A DNA stretch of 64,000 bases from Xanthobacteraceae bacterium (GCA_004297465.1 SCUB01000023.1:186001-250000), one strand, 5' to 3'. Positions 1 to 12,126 are shown, counted from the first letter of the stretch. Numbers and translations: made by a program. The notes: generated by a model not told the origin, from the letters alone.

Positions 1-565
1 CGCGCGCCCGGCGCAGCCGCACATAGAGCGCGCCGGCGCCACCGTGGCCGATATGGGCCTCCTCGAAGCCGATCACCAGCGCGCGCAAGTCAGGCCCGGC
101 GAGCCAGTGCGGCACCTGACGGCGCAGCACGCCGCGCTCGCCCTCGCCGCTGCGGCCCTTGCCGGTGATGACCAGCGCCAGCACCGCGCCGTCCTCCCGC
201 GCGGCGCGGATGAAGCGGATCAGCGCGCCGTGGGCCTCGGCCTGAGTCATGCCGTGCAGGTCGATGCGCGCGTCGATGGCCAGATGGCCGCGCGCGATGC
301 GCGAACGCTGGCGGCGGTCGAGGCCCGCGGGCTTCGGCGCGGGCGGGACCGGCGCGGCCTGAACGCGCGCGGGCGGCGGCTGCACGGCAGGCCTGGCCTG
401 CGATTCTGTTTGCGACTTGGGCGGGGCGGCGGCCTGCGGGGACGTTACCGGCTTTGCCCGCGGTTTCTTCTTGATGGGGCGCGCATCCTTGACCACGGTT
501 TCCCACAATGCGCGTTCCTCGTCCGACAGCGCGCGGCGGCGGGGCGGCGGCCTGAGGCGGGTCAT
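1..565 (-). CDS. Smr-domain protein (3' end cut by window edge)
   Basis: Small MutS-related (Smr) domain protein, a family with nuclease or nucleic-acid-binding activity. The first ~95 residues are a basic, proline- and alanine-rich linker. The Smr domain follows, with the DLHG motif at residues 102-105 and the glycine-rich ITGKGRSGEG loop near 133-142, both hallmarks of the fold. About 188 codons are visible, so the domain is essentially complete and only the last few residues can be missing. The ATG at 563-565 overlaps the TGA of mltA (ATGA), which implies translational coupling in an operon Tim44-like - mltA - smr. The cellular role of stand-alone Smr proteins in this order is not established. 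Confidence 0.88.
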   Translation of the reverse strand, partial: MTRLRPPPRRRALSDEERALWETVVKDARPIKKKPRAKPVTSPQAAAPPKSQTESQARPAVQPPPARVQAAPVPPAPKPAGLDRRQRSRIARGHLAIDARIDLHGMTQAEAHGALIRFIRAAREDGAVLALVITGKGRSGEGERGVLRRQVPHWLAGPDLRALVIGFEEAHIGHGGAGALYVRLRRAR

Positions 566-1896
566 CGGGTCGGCCCCATGCCGCGCGGGTTTGCGCCGGA
601 TTTGCGCGCGCCGGTTTCGGGGCGCGGCGACGGCAGCGGCGTCGCCTGTGCCGGTTTAACCTCCGCCGGTTTTGCATCCGGCTGCTGCGGAAACAGCCTT
701 GCGATCTTCTGCGCCGGCCGCGGCGCCGGCAGCGGCTGACGGCGCGCCGCGACCGCCGGATCGAGCGCCCTCGGCACCAGGATCGCGAACTGCGCCGGGT
801 GGCGCAACTGCCCGGCGATGCGGCCAGCCTCGGGGCCGGCGCCGAAATAGATGTCGGCGCGCGCCGGGCCGATGATGGCCGAGCCGGTGTCCTGCGCCAC
901 CATCAGGCGGCGGAACGCGGCCTCGCTCGGCAGATCGCCGGCGATGAAGAACGGCGTGCCGTAGACATGGAGCGCCTTGTCGACCGCGATCGAGCGGCCG
1001 GCGGTGAGCGGCACCCCTTGCGCGCCACGCGGCTCATCGGCGTCCGAAAGCTTCACCTCGCGGAAGAACACATAGGAGCGGTTCTGCCGTCTGAGCTCGG
1101 CGGCACCGCCGGGATTGTCCTCCATCCATTGGCGGATGCGCTGCATCGACATCTCTTCCCTGGGGATGATGCCGCGCTCGATCAGCACCCGCCCGACCGG
1201 CGTATAGGGATAGCCGTTGTGGGCATCGTAGTTGAGTCGCAGCACCGAGCCGTCGTCGAGGCGCACGCGCGCCGAGCCCTGGATCTGCATGAACAAGAGG
1301 TCGGTCTGGTTCTTCAGCCAGCACAGTTCGAGCGAGCGGCCGGCCAGCGCGCCGTCCTCGATCTCGCCGCGGTCGTAGTACGGCACCAGCTTGCGCCGGC
1401 CGATCTTGCGGAACACCTCGCCCTTGTTGGGCAGGCCGGCCGAACTCTGCCGGTAGCCGCGCACGAACAGGTTCGCGGGCCGGCGATAGACCGGAACCGG
1501 AAAGGCCTCGCTCGGGCTGCGCGAGCCTTCGAGGATGGGCTCGTAATAGCCGGTGACGAAGCCGGCCGCCTCGCCGAGTCGCGCGATGCGCAGCGCGACG
1601 AAATGGGTTTCGAAAAACGCCCGCGCCGCAAGATCCCCGCCGTGGACGGCGCGCGCCGCAAGACATGGCGCGCGCAGCGAATGGCCGAGCGCCTTGGCGT
1701 CAGGCTCATTGGATGCGCTGGCACCGATGCTGCGGCAACTGGCGACAAAGGCGGCGAACGCCGCCTTGTGGTCGTCGCCTGGCCAGCCCGGCAGATCGGC
1801 CCACGCCACCGGTTCGAACTGGCTGTCGGGCATGGTGAAGGAAGGCGCGGGCTCGCGCGCGCGGGCGAAAGCTTCAATGCCGGATGGAAGCATCAT
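562..1896 (-). CDS. mltA: MltA-type membrane-bound lytic murein transglycosylase
   Basis: Lytic transglycosylase that cleaves peptidoglycan glycan strands to 1,6-anhydro products in the periplasm. The MltA core holds GYYEPILEGS, and the C-terminal 3D domain holds AQDTGSAI and ADIYFG, which supply the catalytic aspartates. A proline-rich tail follows. The start is uncertain. The ATG pair at 1891-1896 is the first ATG after the upstream stop but leaves little signal peptide. Reading upstream in frame gives an Arg-rich stretch before the hydrophobic AALLAALMML segment, so a start inside the preceding gene (ATG codons as far as 2052) or a TTG at 1911 is possible. The gene sits between a Tim44-like gene and smr, as in related genomes. 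Confidence 0.9.
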   Translation of the reverse strand: MMLPSGIEAFARAREPAPSFTMPDSQFEPVAWADLPGWPGDDHKAAFAAFVASCRSIGASASNEPDAKALGHSLRAPCLAARAVHGGDLAARAFFETHFVALRIARLGEAAGFVTGYYEPILEGSRSPSEAFPVPVYRRPANLFVRGYRQSSAGLPNKGEVFRKIGRRKLVPYYDRGEIEDGALAGRSLELCWLKNQTDLLFMQIQGSARVRLDDGSVLRLNYDAHNGYPYTPVGRVLIERGIIPREEMSMQRIRQWMEDNPGGAAELRRQNRSYVFFREVKLSDADEPRGAQGVPLTAGRSIAVDKALHVYGTPFFIAGDLPSEAAFRRLMVAQDTGSAIIGPARADIYFGAGPEAGRIAGQLRHPAQFAILVPRALDPAVAARRQPLPAPRPAQKIARLFPQQPDAKPAEVKPAQATPLPSPRPETGARKSGANPRGMGPTR

Positions 1897-1942
1897 GAGC
1901 GCGGCCAGCAAGGCCGCGCCCGAAGTTGCGCGCGGACGCGCG

Positions 1943-2650
1943 CTAACGCCCGGCCTCGGTGGCGACCAGCTTCCAGTTCGGATCGCGGGACGAAACGTCG
2001 CGGGCAAATGTCCAGACATCGGTGACATCCGTAACCTGATCCGGGTTGCCATCGACCACCGCGCCGGCCTTGTCGCGCGTCGCGGTGACGATCTGCGAAA
2101 TGAAGCGGATGGTCAGTTGCGCCAGCTTGCCGCGCAAGTCGGCGCCGATCAGTTCCGCCCGTTCGATGGCGACGAAGCGCGTCTCCATGCTCTCGCCGCG
2201 CGATTCGCGGCCGCGGATCGCCTGCTCGAAACCGTCAAGGACCTCCGGCGACAGCAAATCCTTGAGGGTGCGGCGGTCGCCCTGCGCGAACGCCGAGACG
2301 ATCATTTCGTAGGCGTTGCGCGCGCCGGCGAGAAAATGCTGGGCGTCGAAGCCGTGGGTTTCGCGCGCCACCGCGTCGAGCCCGCGCGCGACCGCCGAAT
2401 CGGCCTCGGCCACGCCCTTCCAGCGGTCGGCGGCCGGAACCGGCTCGCTCGCGGCGGGAGGCGTCGGCTCGGCGGTAGCGGCGCGCGGCAGCGGGATCAC
2501 CTTGCCGGACGCGGCACCGGCCTGGTCGCGCGCCGCCGGCGCGTCGAGCGGGGGCCGTTCCTGTCCGGTCCGCTGTCCCAGCACGCTGCGCAGCCGGAAG
2601 AAAATGAACACGGCCAGGGCCAGGAAGATGATGGTGTAAATGTCAAACAC
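1943..2650 (-). CDS. Tim44-like domain membrane protein
   Basis: Tim44/TimA-type protein of about 235 residues. It has an N-terminal membrane anchor (FDIYTIIFLALAVFIFFRLR), a variable Pro/Ala-rich linker, and a C-terminal Tim44-like domain with the family's conserved pattern of a basic helix and a beta-sheet pocket. The mitochondrial homologue tethers the import motor to the inner membrane; the bacterial role is not settled. I chose the GTG at 2648-2650 because family members begin with (M/V)FDIYTII. A TTG 24 bases upstream is also open. It is the first gene of the minus-strand run leading into mltA and smr. Confidence 0.85.
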   Translation of the reverse strand: MFDIYTIIFLALAVFIFFRLRSVLGQRTGQERPPLDAPAARDQAGAASGKVIPLPRAATAEPTPPAASEPVPAADRWKGVAEADSAVARGLDAVARETHGFDAQHFLAGARNAYEMIVSAFAQGDRRTLKDLLSPEVLDGFEQAIRGRESRGESMETRFVAIERAELIGADLRGKLAQLTIRFISQIVTATRDKAGAVVDGNPDQVTDVTDVWTFARDVSSRDPNWKLVATEAGR

Positions 2651-3267
2651 GTGATCTTGCGCCTTTCGCACCAATCAAGAGTGTCGCGGAGGATAACGCC
2701 TTCATCCGCGATGATGGCTGACGCCCCACCCGGAACCGGCCGCTCCCGTACTCTGATTCCAGCATATGGGCATCTTAAGGCAGAACGCCAAACGGCGGAC
2801 GGCCATGGCGATTGATGACTGCTCGCCGCCCCACCTCGACCCGCGAGGAGCCCGCCAGAACGGGTCGAGCGTGAATCGTGTCGCAAATTCTAGACCATCC
2901 AGCCTTGGGAGCAACCCAAGCTCGTGGCTTTGCCGCAATGAATGGCCACAGGGGCATGAAGCCGGCCCGGCCGTTTTTAGGAAAAATTGCACCTGGACAA
3001 GAAGATAGACGACCCGCCGGACGCCGAAGGCGTTGTTTTGGCGCCATTATCCTTGTCGAGCCCGTGAAAGCTGTGATAGCCAGTCGCCCGGACCGGGCCC
3101 GTCCCGAACTGCTGCGCGGTGGAAGACATTCCCCGAAAACGGCGGATGAAGTGCTGGCATGCCCTGATCTCGGGACATGGATACCCGATTTTGGATGCCC
3201 GATTTTGGATTTATGAGCGCGGCGGAGTGCATGGATATGCCGGGCGCGCTCCAACGGAGGTAGTTCG
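2651..3267 (+). other. Intergenic region between Tim44-like gene and secB
   Basis: About 600 bases separate two divergently oriented genes, and I find no convincing coding sequence on either strand. A 13-base direct repeat (CCCGATTTTGGAT) lies at 3184-3196 and 3198-3210. The secB ribosome binding site ACGGAGG is at 3254-3260. In several related genomes I recall an fxsA gene here; nothing FxsA-like (a short protein with four membrane spans) is recognisable, so the gene may have been lost or lie elsewhere. Confidence 0.5.
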
Positions 3268-3744
3268 ATGACCAACGGCAACGGTTCCCCGCCCGAGGGG
3301 CAGGCCACTCCCCAGCTCAACGTGCTGGCGCAGTACATCAAGGATCTGTCGTTCGAGAACCCCAACGCCCCGGCCTCGCTGACCCCGACGCAGCAGCAGC
3401 CCGCCATCAACATCCAGATCAACGTCACCGCCAACAATCTGGCCGAGCATGATTATGAAGTGGTGCTCAAGATCGAGGGCAAGGCCGACCAGAGCGGCCA
3501 GGTGCTGTTCAATTTCGAACTGAGCTATGGCGGCGTGTTCCGGGTCCAGAACGTGCCGACGGAAAACCTGCATCCGCTGGTCATGATCGAATGCCCGCGC
3601 CTCCTGTTCCCGTTCGCGCGCGAGATCGTCGCCAAGGCGGTGCGCGACGGCGGCTTCCCGCCGCTGCTGCTCGACCCGGTGGATTTCGTCGGCCTGTACC
3701 GCCAGAACATGGCGCGGATGCAGCAGCAGCCGGCCACGGCGTAA
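3268..3744 (+). CDS. secB: SecB protein-export chaperone
   Basis: Cytoplasmic tetrameric chaperone that keeps presecretory proteins unfolded and hands them to SecA. The 158-residue length is normal for alphaproteobacterial SecB. Family features are the [10 protein letters not shown] strand, the acidic [10 protein letters not shown] segment and the [27 protein letters not shown] region (given in pieces: NVPTENLHP, then [10 protein letters not shown]). The ATG at 3268 has a strong Shine-Dalgarno sequence (ACGGAGG) seven bases upstream. It is convergent with dnaQ; a hairpin separates the two genes. Confidence 0.97.
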   Translation: MTNGNGSPPEGQATPQLNVLAQYIKDLSFENPNAPASLTPTQQQPAINIQINVTANNLAEHDYEVVLKIEGKADQSGQVLFNFELSYGGVFRVQNVPTENLHPLVMIECPRLLFPFAREIVAKAVRDGGFPPLLLDPVDFVGLYRQNMARMQQQPATA

Positions 3745-3763
3745 GACCACGGCATAAGACAAA

Positions 3764-3784
3764 GAGGCCGGTTCAGCCGGCCTC
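3764..3784 (-). terminator. Hairpin between convergent secB and dnaQ
   Basis: Perfect inverted repeat GAGGCCGG-TTCAG-CCGGCCTC. Read on the minus strand it is followed by TTTGTCTTA, so it can end the PPSR-maf-coaE-dnaQ transcript; on the plus strand there is no T tract. It overlaps the dnaQ stop codon at 3773-3775. Confidence 0.55.
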
Positions 3785-4462
3785 GCCGTAATCCTTCCAG
3801 ATCGTCTTGTCGCCAAGCGTCGCGACAAAGCCCGCATGGGCGGCCCGCTCGGCGTCGCTGACGCGGCTTGCGAGGGCTTGCGGCCGCTGGCGCCGCACCA
3901 TCTCGGCCTGCCCGGCCGCCGCCGCGCGGGTCTCGCCCAGCACGAGCTGGGCCTGCCGCGCTCCGATCAGCTCGATATAGACCTCGGCCAGCAATTCGGC
4001 ATCGAGCAGCGCGCCATGCTTGGTGCGGCGCGCGTTGTCGACGCCGTAGCGCGCGCACAGGTCATCGAGGCTGTTCTTGCCCGGGTGCTTGCGCCGCGCC
4101 AGCAACAGCGTGTCGATCAGGCGGTGGCGCTCGACCGGCGGCCGTGACAGGCGGCCAAGCTCGGCGTTGATGAAGCCGATGTCGAACGCCGCGTTGTGGA
4201 TGACGAGCGGGGCCTCGCCGATGAAATCGAGAAAGGCGTCGGCGACGCCGGGGAAGGTCTGCTTGTCGGCCAGGAATTCCGTCGACAGGCCATGCACCGC
4301 GAAGGCTTCCGCCGGCACGTCGCGTTCGGGGTTTATGAAGCAGTGGAAGGTCTGGCCGGTCGGGAAGCGGTTCAAAAGCTCGACGCAGCCGATCTCGACC
4401 AGCCGGTCGCCCTGCTCGGGGAACAGGCCGGTGGTTTCGGTATCGAGCACGATCTCCCGCAT
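3773..4462 (-). CDS. dnaQ: DNA polymerase III epsilon subunit (3'-5' proofreading exonuclease)
   Basis: Proofreading exonuclease of the replicative polymerase, DEDDh class. ExoI is DTETTG at residues 7-12 (D7, E9). ExoII is HNAAFDIGF at 89-97 (D94). ExoIII is H149 with D154 in KHGALLDAEL. The length of 229 residues is typical, with a C-terminal clamp- and polymerase-binding tail. It is the last gene of the overlapping minus-strand operon PPSR-maf-coaE-dnaQ, and the gap to coaE is only 21 bases. The operon leads away from the putative origin, so a replication fidelity gene sits beside oriC. Confidence 0.96.
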   Translation of the reverse strand: MREIVLDTETTGLFPEQGDRLVEIGCVELLNRFPTGQTFHCFINPERDVPAEAFAVHGLSTEFLADKQTFPGVADAFLDFIGEAPLVIHNAAFDIGFINAELGRLSRPPVERHRLIDTLLLARRKHPGKNSLDDLCARYGVDNARRTKHGALLDAELLAEVYIELIGARQAQLVLGETRAAAAGQAEMVRRQRPQALASRVSDAERAAHAGFVATLGDKTIWKDYGEAG

Positions 4463-4483
4463 GATTTTTCCCGTGTTGCTGCT

Positions 4484-5107
4484 TCAGCGCGTCCGCCGCG
4501 GCATGGTAGCAACGCGGGCGAGGATTTCGGCGATGCGCGCCCGCACCGGCTCCAGTCCGTTCGAGGTATCCACAACAAAATCGGCCCGCGCGCGCTTCTC
4601 GGCGTCGGGAAGCTGGCGCGCCAGGATGGCGTCGAGCTTGTCGGCGGTCATGGCCTCGCGCTCCAGAATCCGGGCGCGCTGCATGTCGGGGGGCGCCGAC
4701 ACCACCACCACCGCATCGACGGTCTTGTCGCCGCCGGTCTCGAACAGCAGCGGGATGTCGAGCACCACGACCGGCGCGCCGGCGCGCGCCACGGCCGCCA
4801 GAAAGGCCTGCTGGCGCGCCCGCACCAGCGGGTGCACGATGGCTTCGAGCCGGGCCATCGCCTCGGCATCGCCGAGCACGCGGGCGGCGAGCTTCTGGCG
4901 GTCGATCCGGCCATCCGTGCCGACGCCGGCAAACGCCGCCTCGAGCGGCGCGACCGCCTCGGCCTCGTACAGCGCGTGCACGGCGGCGTCGGCATCATAG
5001 ACCGGAACGCCGGCCTCGGCGAAGAGCTTGGCCGTGGTCGACTTGCCCATGCCGATCGAGCCGGTCAGGCCGAGGATGAAGGGCCGCGTGGTCGTACGCG
5101 CCGTCAT
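4484..5107 (-). CDS. coaE: Dephospho-CoA kinase
   Basis: Phosphorylates the 3'-hydroxyl of dephospho-CoA, the last step of coenzyme A synthesis, in the cytoplasm. The P-loop [12 protein letters not shown] begins near residue 13. [11 protein letters not shown] and VLDIPLLFE are the other family signatures. 207 residues is a usual length. The ATG at 5105-5107 overlaps the maf TGA (ATGA), so translation is coupled. The coaE-dnaQ adjacency is widespread in Alphaproteobacteria. Confidence 0.97.
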   Translation of the reverse strand: MTARTTTRPFILGLTGSIGMGKSTTAKLFAEAGVPVYDADAAVHALYEAEAVAPLEAAFAGVGTDGRIDRQKLAARVLGDAEAMARLEAIVHPLVRARQQAFLAAVARAGAPVVVLDIPLLFETGGDKTVDAVVVVSAPPDMQRARILEREAMTADKLDAILARQLPDAEKRARADFVVDTSNGLEPVRARIAEILARVATMPRRTR

Positions 5108-5712
5108 TGCCGCATCCAGCTCTCGCGGCGCAGGAATTCGAGCAGCGGCAACAGCGGCAGGCCGAGGATGGTGAAATGGTCGCCGTCGATCGCGGCGAAC
5201 AGCTGCACGCCGAGCGCTTCGAGCTGATAGCCGCCGACGCAGCCCAGCACCGCGTCGCCCGCCTCATCGAGATAGGAGGCGATGAAGGCGTCGGACAGTT
5301 GGCGCATCGTCATGCGCGCCACCGCGACATGCGTGAACAGCACCGCGCCGTCGCGGGCAAGCGCCGCCGCCGCATGCAGTTCATGGCTTTCGCCGGCGAG
5401 CGAGCGCAATTGCGCCGCCGCCTCGTTCCGGTCGCGCGGCTTGGAGAAGCGCCGCTCGCCCAGCGCCAGCGTCTGGTCGGCGCCCAGCACCAGGCGGCCG
5501 GGCGCGCCACGGCTCACCGCCAGCGCCTTGGCGCGGGCCAGATGCGCGGCGACGTCGCCAGGCTTGTTCGCCCCGCTGTCGCGCTCGACGGCGCGCTCGT
5601 CGATGTCGGCCGGCCTCACCTCGGCCGGAATGCCGGCATTGCGCACCAGCATGAGCCGCGACGGACTCTTCGACGCCAGGATCAGCGCATCGGACGACAG
5701 CCACTGGCTCAT
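5104..5712 (-). CDS. Maf-family nucleotide pyrophosphatase
   Basis: Maf/YhdE-type enzyme that hydrolyses non-canonical or modified nucleoside triphosphates to monophosphates (house-cleaning); some members affect septum formation. The N-terminal signature ASKSPSR at residues 13-19, the [11 protein letters not shown] strand with its catalytic Asp, and the C-terminal [11 protein letters not shown] motif are all present. The start is the ATG at 5710-5712, which overlaps the stop of the upstream gene (ATGA). An open reading further upstream exists but has no family similarity. 202 residues. Confidence 0.94.
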   Translation of the reverse strand: MSQWLSSDALILASKSPSRLMLVRNAGIPAEVRPADIDERAVERDSGANKPGDVAAHLARAKALAVSRGAPGRLVLGADQTLALGERRFSKPRDRNEAAAQLRSLAGESHELHAAAALARDGAVLFTHVAVARMTMRQLSDAFIASYLDEAGDAVLGCVGGYQLEALGVQLFAAIDGDHFTILGLPLLPLLEFLRRESWMRQ

Positions 5713-6551
5713 TGCTCGATCCGCTGCCGCTGCCGGTCGGTCAAAAGCTTCATGATGGCGGCCGCGGTCTCCTCGATCGAACGGCGCGTCACATCGATCA
5801 GCGCCCAGTCGTATCTGGCGCACAGCCGGCGCGAGAACGTTACCTCCTCGGCCACCGCCTGGCGGTCGACATACTGGTCGTCGTTGCTGTGCGCGCCCAG
5901 CCCCAGGAGCCGGTTCTGCCGGATCTGGACGATGCGCTCGGGCGTGGCGTGCAAGCCAACCACCAGCGGCTTCCTCAGCTCGATGAGCTGCGGCGGGATC
6001 GGTATGCCCGGCACCAGCGGAATGTTGGCGGCGCGCACGCCGCGATTGGCGAGATAGATCGAGGTCGGGGTTTTCGACGTGCGCGACACCCCCACCAGCA
6101 CGACGTCGGCGTTCTCGAGATCGTCGACATGCTGGCCGTCGTCATGCAGCATGGTGTAGTTGAGCGCGTCGATCCGCTTGAAGTATTCGCTGTTGAGCGT
6201 GTGCTGGGCGCCGATGCGGTGCGTGGTCTCCTTGCCGAGATAGGACTGGAACAGCGCCAACACCGGTCCGATGATGGAAAGGCTCGGCACGTTGATTTCG
6301 CGGCACTTGGCCTCCAGGCCATCGACAAGCTCCTTGTCGAGCAGCGTGAACAGGACGATGCCGGGCGCTTCCTCGATCTCGGCCAGCACGCGCTCGAGCT
6401 GCTTCTGGCTGCGCACCAGCGGATAGACATGCTCGACCGCGTTGACGTTGGCATATTGCGCGGCCACGGCGCGCGCCACGGTGGTCAGTGTCTCGCCGGT
6501 CGAATCCGACACCAGATGCAGATGGAAGTAGCTGCCGCTTTGGGGACTCAT
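5709..6551 (-). CDS. PpsR-type kinase/pyrophosphorylase regulatory protein (DUF299)
   Basis: Bifunctional serine/threonine kinase and phosphorylase family that regulates PEP synthase or pyruvate phosphate dikinase by ADP-dependent phosphorylation. The nucleotide-binding segment [11 protein letters not shown] lies at residues 154-164, and [11 protein letters not shown] near 11-21 is the conserved N-terminal motif. 280 residues, typical. The ATG at 6549-6551 is chosen because the family starts just before this motif; a longer frame to 6587 would run into the origin region. This is the positional equivalent of the gene that flanks the Caulobacter origin opposite hemE. It is the first gene of the operon with maf, coaE and dnaQ. 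Confidence 0.93.
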   Translation of the reverse strand: MSPQSGSYFHLHLVSDSTGETLTTVARAVAAQYANVNAVEHVYPLVRSQKQLERVLAEIEEAPGIVLFTLLDKELVDGLEAKCREINVPSLSIIGPVLALFQSYLGKETTHRIGAQHTLNSEYFKRIDALNYTMLHDDGQHVDDLENADVVLVGVSRTSKTPTSIYLANRGVRAANIPLVPGIPIPPQLIELRKPLVVGLHATPERIVQIRQNRLLGLGAHSNDDQYVDRQAVAEEVTFSRRLCARYDWALIDVTRRSIEETAAAIMKLLTDRQRQRIEQ

Positions 6552-6938
6552 GCCGGTAAAGCCGTGACGGGAAAAGCTGTGAATCACTGGGGAGCGAACG
6601 GGGCCGCCGCCGCCCGCCGCCCGCGGGCCGGGGACAACCCGGCATCTTGTTCACAATCCCTTCAATCTGGAATTCATCCAGGCTCGCGTGAAATGATAAA
6701 TGGCGAATGTGGATTTGTCTCTGGATTTCGCGTCGTGGAAATCGATAATAAGGCCGTCAAACGCGGCCGCCATCGCCTTCCGAAGCTCGCCGTGGAATCC
6801 GGGGATAACAGCCAGCACTGTGGACAGACTGGGGCCGGCAACGGGATGGCGGCGGCATGAGTCCTATCCACGGTCAAGGAATCACTAACCTAAGAATCAA
6901 ATAGAATTATTTAAGGACGAGCGGATGAGGACAAAGCG
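6552..6938 (+). other. Putative chromosomal replication origin (oriC)
   Basis: This 387-base non-coding stretch lies between divergent PPSR and hemE genes, the same flanks as the Caulobacter origin. Degenerate DnaA boxes (consensus TTATCCACA) are TTGTTCACA at 6647-6655, AAATCCACA (minus) at 6708-6716, TTATCCCCG (minus) at 6800-6808, CTGTCCACA (minus) at 6819-6827 and CTATCCACG at 6864-6872. Each has two mismatches. GANTC sites (CcrM methylation) occur at 6581, 6795, 6859, 6879 and 6894, plus 6545 just inside PPSR; about 1.5 would be expected by chance. An AT-rich tract at 6883-6916 could be the unwinding element. Location and pattern support an origin, but no box is perfect and I cannot compute skew. 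Confidence 0.7.
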
Positions 6939-7964
6939 ATGAGCAAGCCCGTGCTTGAGGTCCTGAACGGGCGTGCCGTCAACACGCCGCCGGTCTGGAT
7001 GATGCGGCAGGCGGGCCGCTATCTGCCGGAATACCAGGCGGTGCGGACCAGGGCCGGATCGTTTCTCGACCTGTGCTTCAATCCGGAACTTGCCGCCGAG
7101 GTCACGCTGCAGCCGATCCGGCGCTTCGGCCTCGATGCCGCGATCCTGTTCTCCGACATCCTCGTCATTCCCCACGCGCTGGGCCAGACCGTGACGTTCA
7201 GCGCCGGCGAGGGTCCGCTGCTGACGCCGCTGGCCGATCGGGCCGCGATCGAAGGCTTGCGCGGAACGGTAGACGACGCGGTGCTGGCGCCGGTCTATGA
7301 GACGATCCGCCGCGTCAAAACGGAATTGCCGCCTGCGGTGACGTTTCTGGGGTTCTGCGGCGCGCCGTGGACGGTCGCGACCTACATGATCGCCGGACGC
7401 GGCACGGCAAGCCAGGCCCCGGCCCGGCTGTTCGCCTACCGCGAGCCGGACGCCTTCGCTGCCCTGATCGACATCCTGGTGGAAAATTCGATCACTTACC
7501 TCGCGCGCCAGATCGAGGCCGGGGTCGATGCCGTGCAGCTGTTCGACACCTGGGCCGGCGTGCTGCCGCCGGAGGAATTTGCCCGCTGGTGCGTCGAGCC
7601 GACGCGCCGCATCGTCGAAGGCGTGCGCGCGCGCCATCCGGGAGCGCGGATCATCGGATTCCCGCGCGGCGCCGGCACGCAGCTTGCCGGTTTTATCGAC
7701 GCGGTGGCGGTTGACGCGGTGAGCGTCGACTGGAGCACCGACCGCGCCTTCGTGCGTCAGGCGATCCAGCCGCGCGTCGCGGTGCAGGGCAATCTCGATC
7801 CGCTGGCGCTGCTGGCGGGGGGCGCGGCGCTCGATCGCAGCGTCGCGGCGATCCTGCGCGACTTCGGCGGCGGGCGCTTCATCTTCAACCTTGGCCACGG
7901 CATTCTGCCGGAGACGCCGATCGCGCATGTCGAGCGGATGCTGGCGCGGGTGCGTGGCGGCTAG
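6939..7964 (+). CDS. hemE: Uroporphyrinogen decarboxylase
   Basis: Decarboxylates the four acetate side chains of uroporphyrinogen III to give coproporphyrinogen III in cytoplasmic heme synthesis. The signature [12 protein letters not shown] is at residues 21-32, and [13 protein letters not shown] is the second family motif. 341 residues, full length. The start ATG at 6939 is preceded by GAGGACAAAGCG. It begins immediately to the right of the putative origin and is followed by hemJ, a later enzyme of the pathway. Confidence 0.97.
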   Translation: MSKPVLEVLNGRAVNTPPVWMMRQAGRYLPEYQAVRTRAGSFLDLCFNPELAAEVTLQPIRRFGLDAAILFSDILVIPHALGQTVTFSAGEGPLLTPLADRAAIEGLRGTVDDAVLAPVYETIRRVKTELPPAVTFLGFCGAPWTVATYMIAGRGTASQAPARLFAYREPDAFAALIDILVENSITYLARQIEAGVDAVQLFDTWAGVLPPEEFARWCVEPTRRIVEGVRARHPGARIIGFPRGAGTQLAGFIDAVAVDAVSVDWSTDRAFVRQAIQPRVAVQGNLDPLALLAGGAALDRSVAAILRDFGGGRFIFNLGHGILPETPIAHVERMLARVRGG

Positions 7965-8016
7965 TCATGATTTCAGCGGCGGCGCGGGCGGGACAAGCCG
8001 ATGCGGGGTGACGGCG

Positions 8017-8439
8017 ATGTATGAGTGGCTCAAGGCGTTCCATGTCATCGCCGTGATCGCGTGGATGGCGGGCATGTTCTATCTGCCGCGCCTGTTCGTC
8101 TATCACTGCGAGGCCGAGCCGGGATCGAAGCAGTCCGAAACCTTCAAGGTGATGGAGCGGCGGCTGCTCAAGGCCATCATCAACCCGGCCATGATGGTGG
8201 TGTGGATCCTGGGATTGTGGATGGCATGGGACGGCGGCTGGTTTTCGGCGCCCTGGTTCCAGCTCAAGCTGGTTCTGGCCACCGTGATGTCCGGCCTGCA
8301 CGGCTTCCTGGTGCGCTGGGTGCGCGCCTTCGCCGCCGACGCCAATCCGCACAGCCAGAAATTTTATAGGATAATCAATGAAATACCGACGGTGCTGATG
8401 GCCGGCATCGTCATTCTCGTCATCGTAAAGCCATTTTGA
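8017..8439 (+). CDS. hemJ: HemJ-type protoporphyrinogen IX oxidase
   Basis: Integral membrane enzyme that oxidises protoporphyrinogen IX to protoporphyrin IX in bacteria lacking HemG/HemY. 140 residues with four hydrophobic spans. The N-terminal MYEWLKAFHVIAVIAWMAG carries the conserved His near residue 9, and RRLLKAIINPAM carries the conserved Lys. The ATG at 8017 is chosen because it starts this conserved block; the in-frame extension upstream overlaps hemE and is not similar to the family. It lies 52 bases after hemE, probably in one transcript. Confidence 0.94.
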   Translation: MYEWLKAFHVIAVIAWMAGMFYLPRLFVYHCEAEPGSKQSETFKVMERRLLKAIINPAMMVVWILGLWMAWDGGWFSAPWFQLKLVLATVMSGLHGFLVRWVRAFAADANPHSQKFYRIINEIPTVLMAGIVILVIVKPF

Positions 8440-8467
8440 CGGGTCACGGATTGCAAACCACGCGCTT

Positions 8468-8495
8468 GTCGCTTGCGTAAGCGACGCCGGTTTTC
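8468..8495 (+). terminator. Hairpin after hemJ with short T tract
   Basis: Perfect 7-bp arms GTCGCTT and AAGCGAC around a GCGT loop (8468-8485), followed by GCCGGTTTTC. It could end the hemE-hemJ transcript. It overlaps the proposed -35 element of the rho promoter, so the two functions may compete or only one may be real. Confidence 0.45.
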
Positions 8496-8501
8496 TATAG
8501 T
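8473..8501 (+). promoter_or_regulatory. Candidate sigma70 promoter for rho
   Basis: TTGCGT at 8473-8478 and TATAGT at 8496-8501 with a 17-base spacer. The -10 matches five of six consensus positions and the -35 is weaker. The predicted start near 8508 gives a leader of about 180 bases for rho. Confidence 0.5.
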
Positions 8502-8507
8502 TCCCCT

Positions 8508-8689
8508 ACCCCTCCGAATGTCGCAGATGCGCTTGCGTTCCGGTCTGGATGGACCGGCCACCCGCATCAGGTTCAGGACCCGGTTTTCGGTAACCTGCGC
8601 CGTCATGTCGACCTTACGACCTCCCAGTTTCCGCGCCGGGCTTTGAAAAGCCGTCTCCTCACCGCGCGGATGTTCCACAGGATTACCCC
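8508..8689 (+). promoter_or_regulatory. Long structured 5' leader of rho
   Basis: This stretch holds no gene. A nested hairpin is evident: outer arms GATGCG (8526-8531) with CGCATC (8563-8568), inner arms CCGGTC (8540-8545) with GACCGG (8552-8557). A second small hairpin GGCTTT/AAAGCC lies just after 8630. C-rich single-stranded stretches (for example near 8503-8516) could act as Rho loading sites. Rho is known to autoregulate by premature termination in its leader in several bacteria; that it does so here is inference. Confidence 0.45.
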
Positions 8690-9955
<1,266 letters not shown>

Positions 9956-9998
9956 GGGATCTTCGCATGCGATCGCGGCGCGGCTGATCCTCACGTCA

Positions 9999-12020
<2,022 letters not shown>

Positions 12021-12110
12021 GACCGCCACAATGGCCTATGGCGACATGGACGATCAAGCCGCGCGCCGATCACGATACCGGCAGGGCGGGCGCGGAAAGC
12101 CTTCGCATTA

Positions 12111-12126
12111 ATGGTTTAGTAACCAT
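12111..12126 (+). repeat. Short inverted repeat just upstream of mnmE
   Basis: ATGGTT-TAGT-AACCAT is a perfect inverted repeat that ends five bases before the mnmE start codon, where a Shine-Dalgarno sequence would be expected but is absent. It could be an operator or a translation-control hairpin. The region is AT-rich compared with its surroundings. Confidence 0.4.

Noticed and set aside
6883-6916. CtrA binding sites in the putative origin
   Set aside because: No TTAA-N7-TTAA pair with at most one mismatch; the closest match (CTAA-N7-ATCA) is not convincing.
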